From positions 6,601,507 through 6,665,506 of the forward strand of contig NC_050190.1 in the NCBI RefSeq assembly GCF_008315115.2: a DNA stretch of 64,000 nucleotides, read 5' to 3'. The position numbers and the translations under genes are program-made. The stretch's first letter is position 1. Every line of letters begins with the position of its first letter. Below the pieces are notes generated by a model. It did not search any database. It was not told the DNA's origin and was given only the letters and a program-made list of their open reading frames with translations. Positions 1 through 11,689 of the stretch are shown here, one piece after another. Source of the DNA: Sander lucioperca (taxonomy: Eukaryota; Chordata; Actinopteri; Perciformes; Percidae).

Positions 1-235
1 TATTTGTCTGATCTCACCCAGGTTCCCACTCCCTCCCGCTCCCTCAGATCCTCTTCCTCCATACACCTGTCTGTCCCCTCCACCTGTCTCACCACCATGC
101 GGAGCAGAGCATTCAGCCGCTCTGCTCCCCGTCTCTGGAATTCATTACCACCCCAACTCAGAGACATCGATTCATTCCCCCATTTCAAATTGCAAACTCA
201 AAACACATCTGTTTAAAACTGCCTATTCCACTTGA
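1..235 (+). pseudogene. LINE reverse-transcriptase C-terminus, frameshifted
   Basis: The frame open from position 1 or 4 reads through a segment typical of the extreme C-terminus of CR1/L2-group ORF2 proteins: RSRAFSRSAPRLWNSLPPQL at about residues 33-52, followed by DIDSFPHFK. Near position 190 the frame shifts by one base. The next frame gives KLKTHLFKTAYST and a stop at 233-235, the expected end of such proteins. The original protein copies element RNA into DNA at a nicked target. This copy lacks the endonuclease and catalytic RT core and is not functional. The clade (L2 rather than Rex1/CR1) is inferred from the C-terminal motif and the 3' tail. Confidence 0.7.
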
Positions 236-395
236 TGTCAATTGCTCTGCCTCTTTCTGTTGTTTCTGTTGTTGTTTTATTCTTTATTTTTATTTTTATG
301 CTGCTTTTAAATGTCTTATGTATCCCTGCACGGTGTCCTTGAGTGCCGAGAAAGGCGCCTTTAAATAAAATGTTTTATTATTATTATTATATACC
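1..395 (+). mobile_element. 3' end of an L2-type LINE
   Basis: This is the tail of a non-LTR retrotransposon running in from the left edge. It encodes the end of the reverse-transcriptase protein (see the pseudogene entry), then a short 3' UTR. The UTR ends in an A/T-rich segment at about 350-395 with an AATAAA-like motif and a short (ATT)n run, the usual 3' signature of fish L2 elements. The start lies outside the window, so length and target duplication cannot be judged. Confidence 0.7.
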
Positions 396-2439
396 TGTCA
401 TGCGCCTGAGTCTTGTTTTGGTTATTTTGGTTTTCATTCTTAACAGTTAAATGGAAACTCAGCTGTCTATTATGTTAAATTATGTTTGATAAGTACGGTA
501 GGTCAAAGTTAAAGGAGAAAATAAGTCTTTAAACATCTGAGTGTTTACAAAGTTGACATTTTCAGGTTTTTTTTCCCTCCCAAATAATTTGAATATTAAA
601 CCCGTCTAAAAATCTGTCTGATTGTTTGTGTTTGCTGTGTGGACTCTTGTGATGGACTAAATCTGTATCGAGTTTCTAACACCCCATGTCTCAGTCATGA
701 AGCTGTTATGTTAAAAAATAAATATTTTTTTATATAAAGAAGCAGTGCCTTAGGGTTATGTATATGAGACATTTTGCTTCTTGTTCAAAACAAGATTAGA
801 AAGACTGGCTTTTTCTTGATTAGAAAATTGGTCATGTTTAGTTATTTAACAGGGGCTCATCTGAGTTAGAATTTGAATTAGAAAAATGTGGATCTAGAGG
901 CCATCGACGTCATTCACAAACACAAACCTCAAGGTACCTGCTGATGTGTGAATGATATTGCTTCTTATGTAAATACAGTGTAATGGAATTGCTGCAGGAA
1001 TCTCCTACTAAAGTGCCGGAACTGAAGTGTGAGAATTAACAGGGTCTATATTGATCTCTAAATATGCCTGCCCTGCGCACAGCTGCATAGTTATCTCTTG
1101 AAGAGCCTATCACGTGCTGGCTCTTTGATGATGAAGTTATTTTTGGGTAAACCTTTTAACAGGTTCTGTGCAGGGGCAGCACTAATTGGCTTGAACTTAA
1201 AGCTTGAGGGAATGTGTCAACTGTGTGATCTTTCTATGAAGACGCCTCTAAGGACAAGGAATGTCATTAGACTTTTGGATGCTCCTATTCAGCTTATATT
1301 AGGGATCATGTTCCCTTTTCTTAACCTTGAAATGAAAGCATAACACATCTGTGGGAGTCCACCAATGACTGATGTCAGGGGCTAAAATGTCTGCATTCTA
1401 AAGCTCGTTGCAGCCTATACACCATCTGGCCTTCTGCTATAATAAGCCTCTCCATTGTCACTTTATTGAGTGTGTCAATGCGGGGCTAGTGTAAGCTGCG
1501 CCACGGACCTGCTAAATTTGACATTGTCAATTTCAATCCTGGCCACTTTTTGTGGTCTTAAATCTGGAGACTGTCCAGCCCAGAAAAACGACCCCATAAG
1601 TTGTTTTTTACAAGCAGCAATTACGACCCATATATATTGGCTGAAGTAATCATGATGGGAGAAAAGCAGACAGTCCTGTAATGTGTTATTAAGACCCAAA
1701 AAAGTTTGTTAAGGGTGGAAAATGGATCAAACGAACACAGAACTTTCACCCAGGAGACTCGTGTTTGTGTCCCGTTTGGAAATAAAAGTAAACTGCGAGT
1801 CATTTAAACTTTACTGAGCAAACGGAACTACATCATGTTCTCTGTCACATGCGTAAATTCGTCAAGTATGTACACACGAAAGTGAAATTACGTAACAAAT
1901 GTACTGATTTTTAACCCAAACCACAATACTTTTTTTAACCTAACCAAGTAGTTTTGTGCCATAACATAACCAAACTGCGACCGTTTCACTACGTTAAAGA
2001 CATGTTTAAAACCACAACAATTGTGTTCATGTACAAAGACAGAAAAAGCTCCTGTGGGTATTATTTCCTGCCACTGCTAGGGTTGCTAATTTATAAAACA
2101 CGCCTATGAGTTGTATGAAGGTTAAGAACAAACAACCTATGTGGTTGTATGGTTTAGAGGACTTGTTGTAAATCTGACACTGTCTGAACACTTATATTGG
2201 ATTCATGCAACATTTACTCCAATGCAATATTTGTTATGACTTAAGACAATTGAGCAAAGATCCAAGACAGCTGCAAGGTGTTCAGTGGAGGGGGTGCACC
2301 ACAAAAATAATAAGAATCTTACTTCAGTTTGAGCAAAACTATGCAGTGCGTGTTATGTTACGTTAGAAAGAGGTGGCTGGACACCACCACTGTTGTCAGC
2401 AATGTGAATGCAAAGACTTAAAAGTGACTTCAAAAAAAC
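396..2439. other. No gene recognised; possible old repeat at 1740-2100
   Basis: AT-rich non-coding sequence. Open frames here (for example 1098-1343 + and 1475-1699 -) show no recognisable domain. The stretch around 1740-2100 contains 'aacctaacc'-type motifs and phrasing also met near 59900-60240, so both may be remnants of one old dispersed repeat. I could not classify it. Confidence 0.5.
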
Positions 2440-2757
2440 AAAAGCAGTGTAAGCATAACAGCAGCATGAATGTACTAAAGGCAGAGAGAGCGAATTATAT
2501 TCAAACAGAGGCAGCAACTGGATGATAGGCTAACAATGTAGGTTGTCGCTCGGCTATTGGATAGATGAGATCAGATGATGTGACCAGCATTTATGAGGAC
2601 AGCTGATAACATAATTGACAGCCCCGCACAAGACAGCAAGGAACAATAAGCATGTGTGAGAGGATTGAATGCAGACACATGAGAAATGAAATGACAGGCC
2701 TAAGCATGCAAAAGTATAGTATTCCTGATATAGCTTCATGAGATAAACATGAGCCAT
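2440..2757 (+). repeat. Dispersed repeat, copy 1 (partner at 36420-36720)
   Basis: This stretch aligns by eye with 36420-36720 in the same orientation. Shared blocks include CTATTGGATAGATGAGAT, GTGTGAGAGGATTGAATGCA and GCCTAAGCATGCAAAAGTAT, interrupted by small indels. Two diverged copies 34 kb apart indicate an interspersed family. I see no coding sequence, terminal repeats or poly-A tail that would give its class. Confidence 0.7.
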
Positions 2758-3616
2758 TAGAGATGCAGCATGAGCATCCTCAGTATTATGTCTTTGGTAC
2801 AGTATAGTTCACACGCAAGTCACTTACTGAAGTTAAGAAGATTTAGAAGATTAAGATTAAGATTAAGAAGACATAACATTTTTCCTGTATCTAGATAGAG
2901 CAAGTCCACTATGGCATTGAATAAATATCTATTGGAGTGGACATGTTACATGTAAGCAAAATGCATTGTACAGTATCTTCTGAATCTTCAATACATGGAT
3001 TGAAAATGTGTAAATCTGAAAGGTTTAACTAGTTACAGCTGTAAATAGGGTCTTTGTTATATCAATATAATATATAATTTGTTTTTCTTTTCAATACAAA
3101 TCCATTGTGACCCTAAATGGTTCCTGTCTGTAAAAGAAACGTAAAGGATAAACAAAAAGAATGCAAAGGAAACTGCAAGCACATCGTGTTTGAATGAATT
3201 ATGAATGGTACAGAGTGTTCTTCAGCATATAAATGAGGTTTTGCAGTCAGTTATAGTTCAGAGGGAATGCTGGTACTAATGCAATGAAGTAATTGAGATA
3301 TCAAGCCGTACATTGACAGTTTGAGCATCCTAAATTGACTCGTAATACTTGAGTCGAATACTGAACGAGAAAATTAAGAGGAGTATCTGGATCTCATGCA
3401 GTTGTTGAGATTGACTTATTCCTGATGTTTGACTGCTGCTTCTGTCAGCATCAGTCCCTGGACTGACAGCATCCATCCATCTGCTTTGAACCAGACTACA
3501 CTGACAGTCTATGGCAAATCATTCATCTAAATAGATTAAGGTAACGGTTATGGATTTTAATGGAGATTTGTGGTGGTGGTGCGGTTGTAGAGTAGTGATG
3601 TTTTACGTTTTTTGAA
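2758..3616. other. No gene recognised
   Basis: Non-coding AT-rich sequence. A short purine-rich stutter of 'agattaag' lies at about 2838-2866. No repeat family or exon was recognised. Confidence 0.5.
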
Positions 3617-3925
3617 GCAGGTCCAAGTCAAGCCTCAAATAATTCGAGATAAGTCCAAGTTTAAAGTAATTTGAGATAAATCCAAGTCAAGCCTAAAGTA
3701 ATTTATGATTTATTTAGGCCAAGTGGTGAGTCATTCCAGATGAGACCAAGTAAGGTCTCAAGGTATCCAAGATAAGTCCAAAGCCAACTCTAAAGTTGTT
3801 TGAGATATGTCCAAGTCAAGTCTCAAGGTATCCAAGATATGTCCAGTTCAAGTCTCAAGGTATCCAAGATAAGTCCAAATCAGGTCTCAAGTCATTTCAG
3901 ATATATCCAAGTCAAGTCACAGTGT
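3617..3925 (+). repeat. Degenerate ~32-bp minisatellite
   Basis: About nine diverged copies of a roughly 32-bp unit built on 'caagtctcaaggtatccaag' followed by 'ataagtcc'. The right half (about 3800-3915) is best conserved and the left half carries indels. The open frame at 3800-3988 is only a by-product of the repeat period. Confidence 0.75.
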
Positions 3926-4124
3926 CTTAATAAGCAAGTTTCTTTTTTATGTTGCAAGTCTTTTAAGTTTCTTAATGGTGACATGTAATTAAGATTTTCT
4001 TTTCAAAGCTTTGAGTACTGTTTGCCATTATGACTTAGATCCATAGCTGAGACCATGTTTAGGCTATACAAAGCCTCAATCAAATCAATGGGGAGTCAAG
4101 ACCCACAGTATTAAAGTCTAAAGT

Positions 4125-4265
4125 CTACATCTCTTTTGTATATATTTTTACATTTATTTTACCAGGGACAATGCACATTAATACCGTAAATGTTCCATTG
4201 TTAGCCACATTGTCCCACTTGGCCAATTTTAATGTATTCATTAAAATAGCAATGAAGCAGATAAC
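4125..4265 (-). mobile_element. Possible retroelement 3' tail, reverse orientation
   Basis: The phrase 'cagggacaatgcacatta' next to a TTTATTTTA run resembles the reversed 3' tails of some fish non-LTR elements. A diverged relative is at 63120-63300. No coding sequence remains, so the class is uncertain. Confidence 0.35.
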
Positions 4266-4333
4266 GTATAAAATCAGAACAGGACTAGACATAAAGCAGC
4301 TGAACAGAGGATGAAAAGATAAAAGGGGTAAAA

Positions 4334-4549
4334 CATTCAGAACAGAGCCGTGCTCTGTACCCAGCGCACAGTCACCTATTCTGGGGTAACTGAACCACCA
4401 ACTAGCGCTGACCTGACGGAGCAACATGACCGGCAGTTCGCGGTGCTCTATACCCAGCCCACAGTCGTAGTTGAGTGGTAGTTGGTGGTCTAGTTACCCC
4501 AGAATAGGTGACTGTGCGCTGGGTATAGAGCATGGCTCTGTTCTGAATG
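4334..4549. repeat. Inverted repeat, 71-bp arms, 74-bp loop
   Basis: Positions 4334-4404 are the reverse complement of 4479-4549 with about four mismatches by eye, for example around GAGCC(G/A)TGCTCT. The loop (4405-4478) holds a third, partial copy near 4443-4468 in the same direction as the left arm. The transcript of either strand would fold into a long hairpin. It could be the remains of a small TIR element or a local inverted duplication. No clear target duplication was found. Confidence 0.85.
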
Positions 4550-4559
4550 TGAGAGATCT

Positions 4560-4870
4560 GTGAGAGCTAGATATAAGAACTGGAAATAAATAGAGAGGGA
4601 AATCAATAAATGTGGCATTAGGAAATAAAAGTCCACGGAAATAAATAAACGTGGACTTATGAAATAAAAGTACCATGAAATAATTAAAAGTACAACCTTT
4701 TAATACATTTATTTAACTAATTGATTCATTTTTTATATGAATATTTACATTTATTTATGTATGTATTTATTGCCTCATTTATTTATTTCATGATGTATTT
4801 CAAAGGCATATTTATTTATTTATTCATGTATTTATTCATTTATTTATTCATTTATTTAATATTGAATTAA
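4560..4870. repeat. Low-complexity GAAATAAA / ATTT(A/C) tracts
   Basis: The left part repeats 'gaaataaa' blocks, including an internal inverted pair around CCACG/CGTGG. The right part is imperfect (ATTT)n/(ATTC)n. Not coding. Confidence 0.75.
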
Positions 4871-6855
4871 ACGGCATTCCATAGATAGACAGTGTAAGCA
4901 TAGCCTCTGCAGATATACAGGAGGCTGCTACTATTTCTGTCCATGACACCTGTTTAAGGTTACAATATTTTGGACGTGAACAATGACAGATGGGACTGTC
5001 CCCTCAAAGGCTATCCTGTCACCCCGGGAAAGTTAAGCTCTTTATCTTCTGATGGCTCCATTTCTGATTCCCTTGTCTTCCAGCAAGAAGGTGTCCAGAC
5101 ACCCAGTAGTAAATGATTACTTGTATGGCTGTTGACATCTTCATAAAACAGAGGGTGTGGTAGGATTCAGGGCAGCAGCTGTGCTGGTGGGAAATCTGAA
5201 GATGACATGATCAAAGTTAACCTTTAATATTATGGCACCGGGGGAGGTATTTTGTCCAGAGCTGGAAGGCGTTGTAAGTTACTATCATTTTATTTCACCA
5301 TTTTTGCTGAATCATTGACTCTGTGAGTAACTGCTCCATAAAAAAAAGTGAATAACCATCACTGGGAAGCAGAAGTGAGGAGTCCTTTATAAAAAAAAAA
5401 AGAAAAAAAGAAAAAAAACAGGGTTTAGGAGAAAAAGACTTTAACAAAGAAATTGTCAGATGCCCACCGAGGTTCATAATGAAAATGCAGCCGGACATCT
5501 GCTCACAGACGCTCAGGGATGAAGGCAAACCGACTTTTCATGAAACGGCTACATTCACGAGCAATCTCATTGCGTGCTCATGAGAAACATCATAAACTTC
5601 TGGCTGATGAGATGGGAAGTGAAGGAGACATCATTGTAAAAGACCGCCTCAACTCCATTATAATGGGAAAGCGTGGTGGGAAGGAATCTTTTTAACATGA
5701 TAAATGCTCCCTTGTCGATAGAACACAATTTATAAATCATTTAGTCTTTTACAATAGTCCAGTGGGGGCTGAGATAATTGCATATGGGAAATCTATTCAG
5801 TTTGTGTGAAATCTATAAATAAACATAGCTATTTAGCTAAGAGATGGGAAAACTGATTTCCATATTACTATACCCCTAGACCAAAATAAACAAAGGAAAT
5901 ACACATAAATAAAACACACTGAGGTAGCCAACTATGTGGAGCAGAACCAGAAATGAGATGTTTTGATTTGCTGTTGGCTACACGGCATACCTTAATCATT
6001 TAACTTTGAAATGTCACCTGTGGAGCACAGAGTGAGTATGATTCTAAATGTAACCTTAGCAAGATGGAGCAAGTTAAATTGGTTTGGACTGACCTGTAGA
6101 TGATATAGGTGCTCTTATTGATTTCCACTCACTACAGTTCAGCACTTTAAAAGAGCATTAGCATCTCAGTACATTTCCTCACTTTTCTGATAAGTGAGCT
6201 GTGGTTTTCTGGGCAGTACGAGCACTGATACTGGCTCCAATTCAGCCAAGAGAAGACAGTTCTTGCACTTGCACATTATGAGCAATCTATGTTTCAGCTT
6301 CCGTATAGTGTTCATGTTCATTGTTCATTGAGTGTCACTTTTAATGGACGTAATTTTCAAATTATAGTCCACTTTCAAATTTAAAAAGGTGCTTCAGGGG
6401 GGAGCTATTACAATGTGTAAGAGAAAAGACCCAGTCTGAGGCAGGTTGGTGTGATTGAGCGTCAAAAAGTAATGTTTCGGTTGGAAGTGCCATTTTCCAG
6501 GAAGGCATTTTTTATTATATTGTTCACCAAGTCATTTTATACAGCTTTCTACTGTGATGCTTCAACACACAATATAAACGCTTTAAAATGAAAAGATGTG
6601 AAGCATCAGGAAAGCCCTTATTATCTACATCTGCATGTAACCTAAATTAACCATCACCAAAATTACACTTCTAATATCAAGAACGTCAGAAAGCTTGCAT
6701 TCTATTGCCCCAGGTTTTGAGATATAAGTCCCTTGAGATATCTGCCACCACCTCAATACAATGGAGGGGAATGGAATTACATGTGTGGTGCTCACATCAA
6801 AAGATTACACTTGAAAAATTCAACAGCAACATATCTTACATCACTCCTCAACTAG
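4871..6855. other. No gene recognised
   Basis: Non-coding sequence with a purine tract of A runs at about 5390-5421. Open frames here lack recognisable domains, and no repeat family was identified with confidence. Confidence 0.5.
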
Positions 6856-6859
6856 TCTA

Positions 6860-7291
6860 TATCGACGACGTTTCATTCAATTCAAATTCCGCCGGATGTT
6901 CCTCATTTAGGCCGGATAACCGTTACCTTCCGCTTTCTTACTCAATTGGTCAATTTATGAGGACTATGGTTAACTGCTCCTCAGATCTCTGCAGGGTAAA
7001 TTCAGACAGCTAGCTAGATTATCTGTCCAATCTTGAGTTTTCTGTTACGTGACTAAAACAACTTTTGAACGTACACGTTCCACCAAAACAAGTTCCTTCC
7101 TGTGGCTATTTTGCAGCAGCACCATTGCTCCGTCCGGCGCTTAGCGCTGCCCAAGACAATTGTGATTGGTTTAAAGAAATGCAAATAAAGCAGAGCACGT
7201 TTTTCTCCCACCTCGGAATGCTGTTTGGACTAGCCAGACCCTCTTCCACTGTGGAGGTAGGTCTGGCAATGTGAGACTCCTCAACTAAAGT
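6860..7291 (+). mobile_element. Non-autonomous DNA-transposon fragment
   Basis: The interval reads like a common teleost non-autonomous DNA transposon. Diagnostic blocks are 'ccgccggatgttcc', 'gattatctgtccaatctt', 'gtccggcgcttagcgctgcc', and the terminal 'ggtctggcaatgtgagact'. The right terminus is present and partly self-complementary (GGACTAGCCAGACC against GGTCTGGC). The matching left terminus is missing, so the copy is truncated. Superfamily was not determined. The opposed frames at 7065-7294 are non-genic. Confidence 0.65.
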
Positions 7292-8990
7292 CATTTGGGG
7301 GAACTGACCCTTTAAGAATGACCAATTGGGCTACTGTAAGAGATATTACAAATTACCTTTGCAATATGTCTGACCAAATGCAGCTTCAGCAGCCAAGCAC
7401 AGTGTTAAGCACACAATTAAAAACTGCATGCTGATATAACTCTATACACAGTGATATCACCTATATGTGATCAGGATCTGGTGCGAACATGCAGGTGAAT
7501 TTGATGCTTGTGGGTTTCACTAGAGTCCTCTGAAGACCAACATACTGATATCATTGTAAACTGTAACGTATTGGTATTATAATGTCAATCTAAAATGTAT
7601 ATGGTGTCACTTTTCATTATTTAAATATAGTGATAAGTACACAATAACCAATGAATACTGTCTTGTTGTTGCCAGCAGCAGCCCGTCCTTGTTGTGTTTG
7701 ACAAGCAAACTACCCAGTCTTTTATATTGGCTTTCACAGCCTGTGAGCACAATCCCATAAAGTAATTACAGTTCTGCACACTTACAGTAGGTGCTCCAAT
7801 ATGTGCATGCACATGCATCCTGAAAGGCTATATGTGTATCATGCACACAACCAAACAGATACACGTTTAGTGATTTGTGTCCTTCTGTGAGTGTGCAATG
7901 TGTCGCCAACCGTCTGAATGTTTGATTACTCCAATGAAATATGTCTGAAAAACTGATTATGTGGCATCAGAGTGAAACTCATAATGAATTATGGATGAAT
8001 TTTACTCTTGTAGATGAAATTCTGCTGTGTGGATTCAGTGGGAATAACACTGATTATCAAGACGGAGGGTCCTTGGGTTGTCTTTCCCTCTTGCTTCTTA
8101 CAATTTGCCTTGCAATTGTTTCATAATCTACATAGTTTCAATATTACAGTTTAATTAACACTGATGTAAAAGCCAAAGTCACAATGGAAACACAGTGATG
8201 AGTTCATATGTTGGATTTCTGATATTCTGCCAGTCACACACTTGATACCAGAAGTGGAAAAATAAGTAAGTAAAATAAGTCTAATCACTACATAACTTTA
8301 AAACAACATATGCAGTCCTTTTAAATTGGAACTTTGGCACACTGACCCTGACAGGGGATTGTGGGTTCTCGTGCTCAGGGAGTTTGTGCCACAGTATGCA
8401 TTAAGTATGAGTTTCTCAGCTGTGAACCAATGTTCCGACAAAATGAATTAGTCATTTATAGCAACATACAACCCCCCACACACATGTGCCTCTGACATAA
8501 GGGTAAGATTGCCCTGCTTTGTTAACTGGTCTCTCACCAGACTCATCCCATACAGTGGTGCTAAAAGGGTCACTTTTCCTGACTTCATTTCTGAGGCGTG
8601 GTTTGGAATAGTCATAGATGTAGCCTCGTCTTGAATTCCTTTAACTGAAATTTAAGCACTAAATTACATTTCAAAATAAACCTCTAAAATGGCAGGTTTA
8701 ACTTCAGATTAATGCCGTTTGTCAGTAGAGACACATGGATTATTATTATTAGTTCCAAACAAGCACCATCAGCCACATTTTATTGACAGGAGCGATGCAC
8801 TTCAGCATGTACAAGAAAACAATGTATTCCTTCTCTCCAAGTGCTAAGCCAACCGTTTCCCCTAGTATGATACTTTTTTGTTGGAAAAATAATGCTACTG
8901 TTTAGTATTGTCATATTTGCAAAATGTTCATAATGTATTATTTGTTTTTCCTACTATATCTGCTCATGGCAATGTCAGTATTGTTAAGAT
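7292..8990. other. No gene recognised
   Basis: Non-coding AT-rich sequence. No transposon termini, exon signals or long arrays were recognised. Confidence 0.5.
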
Positions 8991-8998
8991 AGTGTAAG

Positions 8999-9450
8999 AT
9001 GTATAGACCTATATCTAATCTTCCCTTTCTCTCCAAGATCCTTGAGAAGGTAGTCGCTAATCAGTTACGTGACTTTCTACATAGCAATAGTCTATTTGAG
9101 GACTTTCAGTCAGGATTTAGAATGCATCATAACACAGAGATGGCACTGGTGAAAATTACTAACAACTTTCTAACTTCGTCAAAGGACTTGTCTCCATACT
9201 TGTCTTACGAGATCTTAGTGCTGCATTCAACACTACCATCCTGTTACAGAGACTGGAACATTTAGTTGTCATTAAATAAATCACACTATGCTGGTTTAAG
9301 TCCTATTTATCTGATCAATCTCAATTTGTTAATGTTAACGATGAATCCTCCAGGCACGCTAAAGTTAGCTATGGCGTTCCACAAGGCTCAATGCCTGGAC
9401 CAATTCTATTCACCTTATATATGCTTCCTCTAGGCAATATTATTAGGAAA
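8999..9450 (+). pseudogene. LINE reverse transcriptase, N-terminal part (fragment)
   Basis: The protein begins YRPISNLPFLSKILEK, the standard opening of the CR1/L2-group RT domain, followed by GFRMHHNTEMALVKI. A frame change comes before 9211, where DLSAAFNT is read (RT motif A; the first Asp is kept and the usual second Asp is Asn). VSYGVPQGS and LFTLYMLPLGNII (the GVPQGS block) follow up to 9450. Stops and frameshifts show it is dead. Its role in an intact element is target-primed reverse transcription. The apparent Met start is fortuitous, because the element is 5'-truncated. Confidence 0.85.
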
Positions 9451-9544
9451 TGTCAAATGTGTAACATCTGTCTGTCTATAGTATTGAACCCCCTGTGTGG
9501 CATTTATTTATTTATCCTTGCTGTGTAGTGATTTTGCCATTGTG

Positions 9545-9646
9545 CCTTGTGTGTGTTTTTGGTCACTGATTGCTGTGTCACTTGTTGCTTAAATGCCTTA
9601 TGTGTGTTTTTGACCACTGATTGCTGTGTCACTGGTTGCTTAATTG
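9545..9646 (+). repeat. 51-bp tandem duplication inside the solo LTR
   Basis: Two adjacent 51-bp units, 9545-9595 and 9596-9646, differ at about six positions. Both contain CACTGATTGCTGTGTCACT or a near copy (the second reads CCACTGATTG). Tandem duplications of this kind are common in the U3 promoter/enhancer part of LTRs; that role here is inference. Confidence 0.85.
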
Positions 9647-10158
9647 TGGGTCTAAATATTTATGAACAGCTATGCTTGACAGACCCCACCCCCTCTCTCT
9701 CTGACATTGGCGGCATTGGCAGCGCTGCTCAGACTAATGGATTGTTGATTAAGGACAGGTGCGGGAGAGAGGTGGGGGGACGGGATTTGGATTGTGAAAA
9801 GAGACAAGCAAGGAGCAGGCGGCAGAAGGAGAGAGCAGCGACAGAATTCGGGAGAGGAAGGTGTGCAGGAGAACGCATGCACACTGCGAACTGAACGGGC
9901 AGGAGCACCGATCGTCACGACACGATTCTAGCAAGCACAGCCAGACGAGTAGTGGGCACGGATCTGAGTACAACGCATTAACGGAGATACGTAAGTGAAG
10001 GAAAGTGCTCAGCTTACTTGTGTTTGTATGCGTGAGATCCACGCCTGTGTGTGTTGCGATCTGAGGGTTTTGTGTACTCCTACAGCGGAGCAGCAGAGGG
10101 ACGCAGATGTTCATGTGGTGGATTCAATGCCTGATTTGAGCTAAGTAAAGGAAAGTTA

Positions 10159-10160
<2 letters not shown>

Positions 10161-10195
<35 letters not shown>
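10161..10195 (+). repeat. (GT)n microsatellite
   Basis: An uninterrupted GT dinucleotide run of about 35 bp inside the solo LTR. Confidence 0.95.
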
Positions 10196-10730
10196 GGCCC
10201 AGTATTTTGTGTGAGACTAAGGCCTACTCTTAATCCTCTTCAGTGCTGCCGCTGTTTATATTGGATCACGGAGCTGCTTGAAGGGACGAACTGGCCAGAC
10301 TGTCCCATCTGAATCAACATTCCCTCCCGCGGCCTGCTCGCCTATCAGACTTCCATATGAAGCCAATGGACCTTGAATGCGGTTTGAGATCTGACTAAAG
10401 ACTGCCGAACCTTCTTCATTGCATTTTATATTTGGGATCTTTATGCTTGGTTGATGATTTTATAGACTGATATAGGACATAATTTGGATTAAGAATCTAA
10501 GCTAATGAATTGATGAATTGTGTTAAATTGGTGAATTGTGCTGTAGTGTTAACTGACCAGTGAACTGCCTTTCTTTACTTTTTTTATCCTGCTATCTATT
10601 TTATCGTTGTGAATAATTTATTATTAAATAAATTGTATAAATTATAGAAGTGGTCGCTGTCCTTTTCCTGTCAGTGGAGAAACTAATTGCTGGTAAAATT
10701 AAGAACCTCACATTCCGGTGTGACAGAAAC

Positions 10731-11550
10731 ACTCAATTAACTTTCACTGTTATGCGGATGACACCCAATTATACCTATCTATCAAGCCAGACAAATCCAG
10801 TTAGTTAGCTAAACTTCAAGCATGCATTAAAGATATATAAAATCCTGGATGACCTACATTTTTCTGATGTTAAACTCAGACAAAACCAAGGTTATTGTGC
10901 TGGGCCCTAAACACCTCCGAACCTCATTATCTAAAGATATAGCTACCCTGGATGGCATTGCCCTGGCCTCAAGCACTACTGTCAGAAATCTAGGAGTTAT
11001 TTTTGATCAGGATATATCCTTTAGTGCCCGCCTAAAACAAAACTTAAGAACAGCCTTTTTTCACCTTCGTAACATTGCCAAAATTAGGCACATCCTGTCT
11101 CAAAACGATGCTTTAGACATGCATTTGTTACTTCCAGGCTGGACTTTTGTAATTCCTTACTAACAGGTTGCTCAAATAAGTCCCTTAAGACTCTCTAGTT
11201 GATCCAGAATGCTGCAGCACGTTTTCTGACAAGAACTAAGAAAAAGAATCATATTTCTCCTGTATTAGCTTCTCTACATTGGCTTCCTGTAAAATACAGG
11301 ATTGAATTTAAAATCCTTCTCCTGACTTACAAAGCTCTAAATGGTCAAGCACCATCATATCTTGAAGAGCTCACAGTACCTTATTGTCCCACTAGAGCAC
11401 TGCGCTCCCAGAATGAATGGGAATAGAATGGGAGCCAGAGCCTTTAGCTATCAGGCTCCTCTCCTGTGGAACCAGCTCCCAATCTGGGTTCGGGGGGTAG
11501 ACACCGTCACCACATTTAAGAGTAAACTTAAAACTCTCCTCTTTGATTAA
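10731..11550 (+). pseudogene. LINE reverse transcriptase, C-terminal part (fragment)
   Basis: The reading resumes with HSINFHCYADDTQLYLSIKP. YADD (10750-10761) is the RT catalytic motif C. Then come LNSDKTKVIVLGPK and NLGVIFDQDISF (10849-11163), a frameshift, IQNAAARFLTRTKKKNHISP and LASLHWLPVKYRIEFKILLL (11199-11426), and after another shift GARAFSYQAPLLWNQLP ending FKSKLKTLLFD with a stop at 11548-11550. All are hallmark blocks of the CR1/L2/Rex1 group C-terminus. At least three frame breaks make it non-functional. Confidence 0.85.
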
Positions 11551-11689
11551 GCTTATAAATTAGTTAGGGAGTGAGGAGTTGCAGCGTTCGCCTAGAGTGG
11601 CAGGGGACGGGTTTGTAGCCACAGTCATGGCTTCATAGAAAGCTTATATTTACGGAGTGAGGAGTTGCAGAGTTCACCTAGACCGGCAG

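Larger units (their letters stand above)
9451..10725 (+). mobile_element. Solo LTR (1,275 bp) inserted in the LINE
   Basis: The insert starts TGTCA and ends TGACA, a 5-bp terminal inverted repeat with the TG...CA ends of LTRs. It is flanked by GAAA at 9447-9450 and 10726-10729, a 4-bp target duplication, and excision restores the interrupted RT. No internal gag or pol coding is present, so it is a solo LTR left by recombination between two LTRs. Internal features are a 51-bp unit repeated twice (9545-9646), a (GT)n tract (10161-10195) and AATAAA at about 10626. The orientation follows the AATAAA near the right end. The family (Gypsy, BEL or endogenous retrovirus) is undetermined. Confidence 0.8.
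8996..11590 (+). mobile_element. CR1/L2-group LINE, split by a solo LTR
   Basis: A 5'-truncated LINE whose reverse transcriptase is in two blocks, 8999-9450 and 10730-11550, separated by the LTR at 9451-10725. Removing the LTR and one copy of GAAA joins PLGNIIRK directly to HSINFHCYADD, the order expected in this LINE group. After the stop, a short 3' UTR holds two imperfect direct copies of 'gtgaggagttgcag' at about 11568 and 11656. The exact 5' and 3' ends are approximate. Confidence 0.8.

Noticed and set aside
3800..3988. 62-codon frame
   Set aside because: By-product of the 32-bp minisatellite periodicity.
9547..10114. Frames of 82-121 codons on both strands
   Set aside because: All lie inside the non-coding solo LTR and overlap each other.
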